Made by a program: the position numbers and the translations under genes. Shown one piece after another: positions 1-5,873 of a stretch of 5,873 bases of DNA. The notes under the pieces are model-generated. The model had not been told where the DNA came from. It worked only from the letters and a program-made list of their open reading frames with translations, and did no database searches. Within the stretch, counting starts at the first letter, position 1. Each line of letters opens with the position of its first letter. This DNA is from a bacterium ADurb.Bin374 (lineage in GTDB: Bacteria > Riflebacteria > Ozemobacteria > Ozemobacterales > Ozemobacteraceae), in contig MWAR01000600.1 in NCBI GenBank assembly GCA_002068715.1, forward strand, positions 1 to 5,873. Direction: 5' to 3'.

Positions 1-657
1 GAACCCGACGGCCCGGGCGGGCCGCAATTCGTTCGTTGTATAGTCTGCAAGATAGATTACGGCCTGCTGCACCCGGAAATACTTCTGGAGGATCTGGAAC
101 GCCTGGTCGAACACCCGCTCCATGTTCGTCAGACACCCGAGCAGACTGAACTGGAGAAGCAGCTGGAAACGGTCTTCCCGTTCGTCGCGCTGCTGCTTTT
201 CGAGCTTCTGATACCGAGCCAGTGGGACCGCGCCCGACGCGTTGAGGCTGTTGATGGCCGAGATCGCGCCGGCCAGAACCGCCATAATGAACATCTCGAG
301 CAGAAATTCCGCGGCGAGCCCTTTCCAGAGGCACAACCCGCCAAGGAAGAGGGTGCCCGGCACCAGGAGAATGGCCGCCACCGGGAGGAAGATATCGCCG
401 CAGGCGGTCAGGACCCACGTCAGGATCAGCACATTGCACAGACCCCGGGGGATATGCCAGACCGTTCCCCAGACAAGGACCGACGCAAGATCGAGAAGCA
501 GAGAGGCTCCGATACACATCACCGGAATTTTGACGGTCGAATTGTCCCTGATGTTGGCGAAAAAACCTCGCAAGCCTGCGGGTTCAGGCGCCCCGGCAGG
601 ATTTTTTTTCTGTGGGGTTCCGGTTGGCGAGGCTGTTGGAAGCGTCGGACTCGACAC
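1..657 (-). CDS. Membrane-anchored GAF-domain signalling protein, C-terminus cut off by window edge
   Basis: Translating the minus strand gives an open frame from the stop at 700-702 to base 1 (219 residues from GTG 657). Residues 1-40 are Pro/Thr/Ala-rich and look disordered. Three or four hydrophobic segments follow (about 44-64, 73-111 probably as two, and 118-138). Residues 148-165 are charged and coiled-coil-like (YQKLEKQQRDEREDRF). From about 165 the sequence has the GAF pattern: a long helix, then a strand reading VQQAVIYLADYTTNELRPAR. GAF domains sense small ligands or redox state and usually control a C-terminal kinase, cyclase or PP2C domain; here that domain is off the edge, so the output is unknown. 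The start is uncertain. GTG 657 has a purine-rich stretch (AGAAGAG) six bases upstream; ATG 519, just inside the first membrane helix, is the alternative. The gene lies 75 bases after the glycosyltransferase-like gene on the same strand, so co-transcription is plausible. The frame is certain, the GAF call fairly sure. Confidence 0.75.
   Translation of the reverse strand, partial: MSSPTLPTASPTGTPQKKNPAGAPEPAGLRGFFANIRDNSTVKIPVMCIGASLLLDLASVLVWGTVWHIPRGLCNVLILTWVLTACGDIFLPVAAILLVPGTLFLGGLCLWKGLAAEFLLEMFIMAVLAGAISAINSLNASGAVPLARYQKLEKQQRDEREDRFQLLLQFSLLGCLTNMERVFDQAFQILQKYFRVQQAVIYLADYTTNELRPARAVGF
575..609 (+). terminator. Intrinsic-terminator-like hairpin with T8, antisense to the 5' part of the GAF gene
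   Basis: On the plus strand CCTGCGGG (575-582) pairs with CCC (592-594) and GCAGG (596-600), leaving one bulged G and a 9-base loop. The stem is followed by A and eight T (602-609), which is the form of a Rho-independent terminator. No plus-strand gene ends here, so if it is active it would stop antisense transcription. Read on the minus strand the same stem is followed nine bases later by T6 (565-560), a weaker arrangement. It falls inside the reading frame if translation begins at GTG 657, and in the leader if it begins at ATG 519. The shape is clear; function is inferred. Confidence 0.35.
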
Positions 658-732
658 GGTTTTCTCTTCTCGAACGCAGAGTGCTTGGGCTTTCCAGCCC
701 TAATTCACTTTATCCCAACACCCGGGGGCCTG

Positions 733-2781
733 TCAAAATCCATCCACGCCGGCCCCGGCGAGGAGGGCCCGCAACTCCAGCGCCCGGCTGAACGACGGAT
801 CGCAGGCAAGGCATCGTTTCAGCGCCTCCGCGGCTTCAGTCAGATGTTCGCACCGCGCGGCCGCAACGGCGAGGTTGTAGAACAGAACGGCCGAGGATGC
901 CGGCTCCCGGGCGGCGACGGCAAGATGGTCGTATGCCTCCGGCCATCGCGACAGGCGGGCATACGCTTCGCCGAGATGCGCTTTCAGCATGCGTTCCTGG
1001 GAACCGGTCTTGGTCCGAACGGCTTCGAGCAGACGTATCGTGGCCGTTGCATCGCCATCCTGCATCATCAGGCTGGCCATCCAGTGCAGGGACCTGATGA
1101 CACGCCCGCCCTCCGGTGTCTCCCGCGCTCTTCTCATCTCGGCGAGAGCCGCTGCGCGATCCGCCGGAGATGCCGGAAAAACGTCCGTGACGATCCATCG
1201 ATCGGGCCTCGCCGCGGAGAAGGTCCGGCCTTCCCGTTCCAGCCATGGGCTTGTCGAGGCGAGGTAGACGAGAGCCGTGTCATCCCACCAGACTAGCTTC
1301 CAGTCAGAGCTGAAGGCGATCCGCCGCAGGAACTCACGCCAGGGATCCGAGGCATTTTCGGGATACGGCAGAATGATGGTGTCGATCTTCGCGTCGGCAC
1401 TCAAACGGCGCCATGCGCCGTCGTCGACGACCGCCTTGAGATACCTCTCGACTCTCTGCCACGGCATTGTCTGGAACATCGCGCTCATATAGGGCATCCG
1501 GCGGGGGGCGAATGCGGAATGCACGCAGGGATTGTCGTAGAACGCGACGAAGTTGCCCCACATATCGTGCGAGAACAGACGTCGGCCGAGACCGTTGCGC
1601 GTCAGGAACCGGAGCGCCGCATCGGGGAACTCACCGGCGGAGTCGTAGGCATCGGCCGGCGCCGCGCAGCCTGCCGGATGCGGACGGGAACAATGTCCCG
1701 GCAGGAACACCGACGGCGCGAACAGCAGCACGGCAGCGATTCCGAGAATTCCCGCGACCGCGTGCTTCGGCGACGCTTCGCCCTCCCCTTCGTTCGGGAA
1801 TATCTCGCCCGGTATTCCAGCAAGAAACGGAACGAGGACGACGGCTGAGGTTATGATATATCTTACGCTTATAAAAGGCAATATTATAAAGGCCGCGGCG
1901 GAAAGCGTCTCGGGATCGATGAAATTCCGTTTCCTGAACACCCGTATGATAATGGCTGCCCATGCCATGAGTATGAGCAGATTCCTGGGGCTTCCGTATG
2001 GTTCGAACGTCATCGGCACCAGTTCGACGTTCCAGAACCCCAAGTTCCTGATCATCCGTTCGCCTTCGTAGTAGGAACCAGCCTGGCCGACCAGATGCGA
2101 CCCGGCCGGGGACAGCGCGGCGGCCGTCACGAGAACAATCACATATAGCGCGTGGTATTTCCAGTCATCCGTCTTCGGTTTCGTTCCCGAGCGGTCCGGA
2201 ACGAGCCAGATCAACGCATACACGATGCCGAAGAGAATCTCGATGTGGCAATTCGCCCAGAGCAGTGCGGCCGGAACTAGGCAGACCACCCCACGGAGTC
2301 CCGGCATGCGCACGAGCAGGGTCATAAGGGCGAGCCCGGCAACGGATACGAGGTGCGGACGAGGCTCGAAGCGTGTCGATGCGGCGGCGAACCCGAGAAG
2401 AAGAAGGGCCGGCGCAAGATGCCGCGCGAGAGGTGACGTTCCCGCCCGACGCCACGAAGCGACGCCCACGAACAGGAACGCCGCGAGAATCAGCACGCCT
2501 CGCAGGAGATCGATGCCTGCGTAGCCGCCCCAGCGCCAGACGGTCTGAACCACCACCCCGAACAGCCACTCGTAATTCGGAAAAAACCTGGGTGCGACGT
2601 CGGGCAGAGGGATCAGCCACCGGTCGGCATGAGGAAGCGCCCCTTCAGCCAGGATCGCCCCGCCGTTCATCAGGTGGAACCAGACGTCGCACCCCATGGT
2701 CAGGCCGATACAGCCGAGGGCCATCGCCACCCCCGCGATAAGCCAGAGCGCCGTCGGAACGAGCCTTGTCATTCGATTCAT
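733..2781 (-). CDS. Polytopic GT-C glycosyltransferase-like membrane protein with C-terminal TPR domain
   Basis: This 682-residue protein begins with a membrane helix (about 8-29) followed by DVWFHLMNGGAILAEGALPH (32-51). That matches the D-x-W-W-H-x-x-x-G pattern of the first outer loop in a broad group of GT-C-like, mannosyltransferase-related membrane proteins. Other landmarks of that group are YEWLFG (70-75), FEPRPHL (138-144), LWANCHIEILFG (174-185), LSPAGSHL (223-230) and SVRYI (305-309). There are about nine to eleven membrane segments up to residue 360. A soluble, probably extracytoplasmic domain (about 383-510) follows, with SHDMWGNFVAF and a closing WKLVWWDDTALVYL. Residues 560-670 form about three TPR units, for example HLGEAYARLSRWPEAYDHLA. 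GT-C enzymes transfer sugars from polyprenyl-phosphate donors, with an acidic residue in the first loop; D32 is the candidate here. Substrate and activity are unproven. A second ATG at codon 4 (2772) is possible, and neither start has a clear ribosome site. Confidence 0.8.
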   Translation of the reverse strand: MNRMTRLVPTALWLIAGVAMALGCIGLTMGCDVWFHLMNGGAILAEGALPHADRWLIPLPDVAPRFFPNYEWLFGVVVQTVWRWGGYAGIDLLRGVLILAAFLFVGVASWRRAGTSPLARHLAPALLLLGFAAASTRFEPRPHLVSVAGLALMTLLVRMPGLRGVVCLVPAALLWANCHIEILFGIVYALIWLVPDRSGTKPKTDDWKYHALYVIVLVTAAALSPAGSHLVGQAGSYYEGERMIRNLGFWNVELVPMTFEPYGSPRNLLILMAWAAIIIRVFRKRNFIDPETLSAAAFIILPFISVRYIITSAVVLVPFLAGIPGEIFPNEGEGEASPKHAVAGILGIAAVLLFAPSVFLPGHCSRPHPAGCAAPADAYDSAGEFPDAALRFLTRNGLGRRLFSHDMWGNFVAFYDNPCVHSAFAPRRMPYMSAMFQTMPWQRVERYLKAVVDDGAWRRLSADAKIDTIILPYPENASDPWREFLRRIAFSSDWKLVWWDDTALVYLASTSPWLEREGRTFSAARPDRWIVTDVFPASPADRAAALAEMRRARETPEGGRVIRSLHWMASLMMQDGDATATIRLLEAVRTKTGSQERMLKAHLGEAYARLSRWPEAYDHLAVAAREPASSAVLFYNLAVAAARCEHLTEAAEALKRCLACDPSFSRALELRALLAGAGVDGF

Positions 2782-2853
2782 CGCCGTTCAGAGTAGCCTA
2801 TGCCGGAGGATTTTGCACTCGTCATTTCTCCGGGCAAGAGGTATCATGAGGCA
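2782..2853. promoter_or_regulatory. Short divergent intergenic region shared by the glycosyltransferase-like and phosphatase genes
   Basis: These 72 bases separate the two divergent start codons, so promoters for both directions must lie here or inside the 5' coding ends. I found no convincing -35/-10 pair on either strand: TTGCAC at 2813-2818 is 23 bases from TATCAT at 2842-2847, too far apart for a standard sigma-70 promoter. AAGAGG at 2836-2841 is the best ribosome-site candidate for the plus-strand gene. If the phosphatase instead starts at ATG 2800, only 18 bases remain between the genes. The regulatory role is inferred from the divergent layout alone. Confidence 0.4.
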
Positions 2854-5682
2854 ATGAGCGCCGAGCACGGCACCAGCCGCCACGAGAGGACGAGTCTGGC
2901 GATCCAGGCCGTGATTCTCATCCTTTCAGCCTGGATCGGCCTCGAAGCCTGGATCGATCATCGCGAGCACCAGGCCCGGCAGGCTTTTGCCGCCCGGGCT
3001 TCCGACAGGGTGACGGAGCTTGCGGCAAGCTCGAATTCCGATCTGTACGCCAGGGCGACCCTGCTTCCCCTTCTGAGGATCGCCGGCGCGACGGCCGACA
3101 GACTCAGGCAGATGGCCGGCCGACGCGGAATAACGACGGCATTCTACCGGTACGACGCCGACGGCCGTCGCATCGATATCTCTCCCGCGAACGCAACGAA
3201 CCTGTGGCTGATGGACCGGCTCGCACGCGCCCTGACGACCGGAAACGAGCGGCTCGTGGCGGAGTATGGAAAGCAGATCGACCGCAAACTTCCCTTTCTG
3301 ATCGGCGAGGGGCGCGACCTGGTCTGGCTCAGGAACGAGCGTGGCCGGCTCATCGAGGTGTTCAGCGACAAAGGGAAGGGCTACGTCGCCTGGAACGCCG
3401 ATGCGAAAGGCGTCAGAATCCTTCACTGTCTCACGGCTCCGACGGAAGCCGAATTTTTCAACCTGCTCCTTCCGCCCGGCGGCAAACGCGACATCCTGAT
3501 CGCGGGCTTCGGCCGCACCGGCGAGGACATCGTGCTGCAACGCGGCAGACTTATCGATCCGCTGGCCACGCGGGCTTACAAAACGATATCCGCCGAAGGG
3601 CACTCCATGAGCGGCATGCATGGCGGCTTCCACTGGGAATTCCTCGAAACATCGGACGGGCGAATCGTCTACGGTGCGTTCGAACCGCCCGCCTCCCGGG
3701 AAGAATTCGTCCGGCTCGCGGTGAGAGCCCTGGCCGTCGCGCTCCTGATCATCTCTCTCCTCGTCCTGACCGGTTCGAACCGAACGACTCGCCTGCGACT
3801 CCGTTTTCTCCTGGTGATGCTGTTTCTCGCATCGACTTCGATTCCGCTGTTCAGCATCATGGTCGGCTCCATCGACGTGGTTGACAGGTATCAGGACGTT
3901 CTCGGCACGCGGGTCAAAGCCGCGCAGGACGAAGCGATCCGGAATCTCTCACAGGGATTCAACGGACATCTGGCGTCAGCCACCACGGCGATGAGGCCGT
4001 ATATCCAGCGGGCAGCCGACGCGAGCGGAACCGCCGACGGGGCCGCCATTCTCCGGTCCCTCCGGCGCGCGAAGCTCGCAGACTGGCTGCAGCTCCGCGA
4101 TGCAGCCGGACAGCTGGTTTATTCCTCGACGCCCACCGGACCGACCGACCGCGAGACCCTGCTGATGAGCATGGCCCGCAGGGCAATCGAGCGGTATGAA
4201 CCGGCACGGCTCTCCGAAAAGCCATACAAGGGAAACTCCCTCACCGACCAGATGGTACGGCGCGACGACATGGGTTTCTCGACGCTGATCAGCCAGAACA
4301 AGCGGGTCCAGCTGGTCCAGTCAGGCTCGAACAAGATTCTGTATTATCTCGCCGCGCTCCCGCGCGGCAGAGGCGAGGTGGCCTACATGGAGACGCGCCT
4401 TCCCCTCGCCACGGCCGTCAAGACCTATCTCCGACGGAAATCCCTTCAGCGCCAGGAGTTCGACGGTGGCTGGATCCGGTTCTTCGCCCTCGACATGCAG
4501 AAGAACACCTGGCCGCTTCCACCGCCCAGCTCCCTCGCTCGCGGCCTTTCGAAACTTGCCATGGCAAGCTGGATCACCGGCCGACCCCAGACGTCGCGTC
4601 TGTCGCTCGGCGGGAAGGGCGGATTCGCCGTCTGCATCGCCAGTCCGAACCTCGCGGACCATTGTCTCATCGCCTACTACGCGGACGACCGGTACGTCGA
4701 CCGCATTCGCCGCCTCTGGCGCGATATCGTCGCGACCGAGGCAGCGTTCCTCGTCATGCTCGCCATTCTCGCCTTCGGCATCGCAAAACAGCTTCTGAAA
4801 CCGCTCCAGGAGATCGAAGGCGCCGTCCAGGCACTCTCGGCACGCAATTTCGACAAGCGCCTCGAAGTCGTCGGAAACGACGAGATGGCCCGCCTGTTCC
4901 AGACATTCAACGAGATGATGGCCGAGAGCCGCGAACTCCAGGTCGCCCGCAACGTCCAGGAAGGGCTCGTTCCGACGAAGTTTCCGGACATGCCGGGCTA
5001 TTCAATAGCAGGAAAAATTTTTACAGCTTCAGATCTGAGCGGAGACTGTCTCGACGGCTTCCGCCTGCCGGACGGCCGGTTCGCGTTTCTCGTCGGCGAC
5101 ATCACCGGCCACGGGGTCGCGGCGGCGCTGTTGATGGCTTTTTCCCGCGCGGCGACATTCCACTGGAGCCAGTCGGAAAAGCTGACATCGAGCGATTTCG
5201 CCGACACCCTCGACACGCTTCTCAAGCGCCAACGTGACGCGCGACGCTTCATGTCGGCCATCTGCGGCATTCTCGACCCGGTCAGCCACGAGATCGAGTT
5301 CATCACCTGCGGCCATCCCTATCCCGTCTTCATCGATGCCTCCGGAAAACCGCGTCTAGTCGGTTCCCCGATGCTTCCGCTCGGTCGCGGAAAGAAGCCG
5401 GCCGTCAGGACGCTCGAAAAGGTTGTGATGAGTCCGGGCACGCGCATGCTGATAGCGACGGACGGCTTCATAGAAGCGCTCGACGCGGGGCAACACCCCA
5501 TCGGCTTCGAACGCCTGCAAGAGTGGGCCGCCGAGCTGTCCGCGGACCGCGCGGAGGAGTGGATCGCACGCATGATGCACCGGGTCGACGAGGTCAGCCC
5601 GCCGCCGCGGCTCGACGACACGACCCTCTTTGCCATCGTCAGACAGCCGGAAATGAAGGAGGATCGGCATGAAAACTGCTGA
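2854..5682 (+). CDS. Membrane-bound SpoIIE/RsbU-family PP2C serine phosphatase with two extracytoplasmic sensor regions and HAMP
   Basis: The product is 942 residues long from ATG 2854. Order of parts: membrane helix (about 13-34); extracytoplasmic region of about 250 residues; two helices (288-307 and 316-338); second extracytoplasmic region of about 285; helix (625-645); HAMP (646-697); linker ELQVARNVQEGLVPTKFPDM (694-713), typical of RsbU-type proteins; phosphatase domain to about 930. The metal-binding acidic residues of the SpoIIE family all appear: SGDCLDG (D731, D734), VGDITGHG (D749), ATDGFIEA (D870) and LDDTTL (D921, D922). CGHPYPV and PLGRGKK are further family landmarks. Such enzymes usually dephosphorylate a STAS-domain anti-sigma antagonist, releasing a sigma factor or other target; no such partner is visible here. 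ATG 2800 would add 18 residues, but those codons are less G/C-ending and leave 18 bases to the divergent gene, so 2854 is preferred. The stop overlaps the next gene. Confidence 0.9.
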   Translation: MSAEHGTSRHERTSLAIQAVILILSAWIGLEAWIDHREHQARQAFAARASDRVTELAASSNSDLYARATLLPLLRIAGATADRLRQMAGRRGITTAFYRYDADGRRIDISPANATNLWLMDRLARALTTGNERLVAEYGKQIDRKLPFLIGEGRDLVWLRNERGRLIEVFSDKGKGYVAWNADAKGVRILHCLTAPTEAEFFNLLLPPGGKRDILIAGFGRTGEDIVLQRGRLIDPLATRAYKTISAEGHSMSGMHGGFHWEFLETSDGRIVYGAFEPPASREEFVRLAVRALAVALLIISLLVLTGSNRTTRLRLRFLLVMLFLASTSIPLFSIMVGSIDVVDRYQDVLGTRVKAAQDEAIRNLSQGFNGHLASATTAMRPYIQRAADASGTADGAAILRSLRRAKLADWLQLRDAAGQLVYSSTPTGPTDRETLLMSMARRAIERYEPARLSEKPYKGNSLTDQMVRRDDMGFSTLISQNKRVQLVQSGSNKILYYLAALPRGRGEVAYMETRLPLATAVKTYLRRKSLQRQEFDGGWIRFFALDMQKNTWPLPPPSSLARGLSKLAMASWITGRPQTSRLSLGGKGGFAVCIASPNLADHCLIAYYADDRYVDRIRRLWRDIVATEAAFLVMLAILAFGIAKQLLKPLQEIEGAVQALSARNFDKRLEVVGNDEMARLFQTFNEMMAESRELQVARNVQEGLVPTKFPDMPGYSIAGKIFTASDLSGDCLDGFRLPDGRFAFLVGDITGHGVAAALLMAFSRAATFHWSQSEKLTSSDFADTLDTLLKRQRDARRFMSAICGILDPVSHEIEFITCGHPYPVFIDASGKPRLVGSPMLPLGRGKKPAVRTLEKVVMSPGTRMLIATDGFIEALDAGQHPIGFERLQEWAAELSADRAEEWIARMMHRVDEVSPPPRLDDTTLFAIVRQPEMKEDRHENC
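5656..5662 (+). promoter_or_regulatory. Strong Shine-Dalgarno for the downstream overlapping gene
   Basis: AAGGAGG ends six bases before ATG 5669, which is close to ideal spacing. It lies within the last codons of the phosphatase gene, and it decides the start of the fourth gene. The placement suggests translational coupling between the two proteins. Confidence 0.85.
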
Positions 5683-5873
5683 ATCCGGCTTCGGGCGGCT
5701 CGCGCTGCTCGCGTTCGGCATTCCCCTCCTGATCCTCGCCGTAATCGGCAACCACACCCTGGGCCGTTTCGAGGACAGCGCGGACCGGCTGCGTCTCGAA
5801 ACCCAGGAACGGAGCCTGGACAGCATCGTGGCGGCGACGGCCGAAAACGAGTATATACTCGCGTGCCTCAGAG
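5669..5873 (+). CDS. Membrane-anchored protein, N-terminal fragment, probably a second sensor/signalling protein
   Basis: The frame is open from ATG 5669 to the right edge (68 complete codons). A short cytoplasmic start (MKTAESGFGR) is followed by one hydrophobic segment at about residues 11-27 (LALLAFGIPLLILAVIG). After it comes a charged, helical stretch (FEDSADRLRLETQERSLDSI, then AATAENEYILACL). This is the usual beginning of a membrane sensor: an anchor followed by a helix leading into an extracytoplasmic domain. The phosphatase upstream begins in a similar manner, so this could be a paralogue, but 68 residues are too few to decide. It overlaps the phosphatase gene by 14 bases and has its own strong ribosome site, which makes it a member of the same operon. 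The gene is real with high likelihood; its function is unknown. Confidence 0.8.
   Translation, partial: MKTAESGFGRLALLAFGIPLLILAVIGNHTLGRFEDSADRLRLETQERSLDSIVAATAENEYILACLR

Noticed and set aside
687..700. Small hairpin GGGCT-TTCC-AGCCC between the two minus-strand genes, considered as a terminator
   Set aside because: The stem is only 5 bp and no T-run follows on either strand.
242..703. Plus-strand open frame opposite the GAF gene
   Set aside because: The minus frame gives coherent membrane helices and a GAF start; the plus frame is low-complexity and has no domain signal.
454..1296. Long plus-strand open frame (280 codons) across the end of the glycosyltransferase-like gene and the start of the GAF gene
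   Set aside because: It is antisense to two well-supported genes, its translation is Arg/Gly/Pro-rich without recognisable domains, and it has no ribosome site. Long chance frames are expected in GC-rich DNA.
2813..2847. TTGCAC and TATCAT as a sigma-70 promoter for the phosphatase gene
   Set aside because: The spacing is 23 bases, well beyond the usual 16-18.
2926..3633. Minus-strand open frame of 235 codons inside the phosphatase gene
   Set aside because: It lies wholly opposite the first extracytoplasmic region of a well-supported gene and shows no family motif.
4555..4568. Perfect 14-base palindrome CTTGCCATGGCAAG in the phosphatase gene
   Set aside because: A palindrome of this size is expected at an appreciable rate in about 6 kb, it lies mid-gene, and it has no partner site.
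5356..5826. Minus-strand open frame spanning the end of the phosphatase and the start of the fourth gene
   Set aside because: It crosses the catalytic motifs and the strong ribosome site on the plus strand; its Arg/Ser-rich composition is typical of an antisense shadow.
5848..5861. Perfect 14-base palindrome CGAGTATATACTCG in the fourth gene
   Set aside because: It lies in coding sequence, differs from the palindrome at 4555, and one isolated copy does not support an operator.

Overview
This is a GC-rich bacterial window, probably from a Gram-negative-type or other diderm lineage. Codons end mostly in G or C, genes are tightly packed, and all four gene products are predicted membrane proteins. 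The phylum cannot be fixed from the sequence. Lineages rich in HAMP/SpoIIE-type phosphatases (such as Riflebacteria/Ozemobacteria, spirochaetes, acidobacteria and deltaproteobacteria) fit, but that is only a guess.

The left half (1-2781) is read on the minus strand. The upstream gene (733-2781) encodes a multi-pass membrane protein that looks like the GT-C glycosyltransferase type and ends in a TPR domain. After a 75-base gap comes a second minus-strand gene, open at the left edge (1-657). It has an N-terminal membrane domain, a short coiled coil and the start of a GAF sensor domain; its output domain lies outside the window.

The right half is read on the plus strand. The main gene (2854-5682) encodes a membrane-bound PP2C-type serine/threonine phosphatase of the SpoIIE/RsbU family. 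It has two large extracytoplasmic regions separated by a pair of membrane helices, then HAMP, a signalling linker and a complete-looking catalytic domain. Its last codons carry a strong Shine-Dalgarno sequence for a fourth gene (5669 to the right edge), which overlaps it by 14 bases and begins with a membrane anchor followed by a predicted extracytoplasmic helix.

The two halves diverge from a 72-base region (2782-2853), so the glycosyltransferase-like gene and the phosphatase gene must share their promoter space. The simplest reading is a membrane-signalling cluster: an RsbU-like phosphatase probably acts on an unseen STAS-domain anti-sigma antagonist, a partner begins at 5669, and a GAF-domain protein lies downstream of the envelope gene. 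No STAS protein, RsbW-like kinase or sigma factor is visible. No RNA gene, CRISPR array, insertion sequence or origin was seen, and no stretch over 300 bases lacks a gene.
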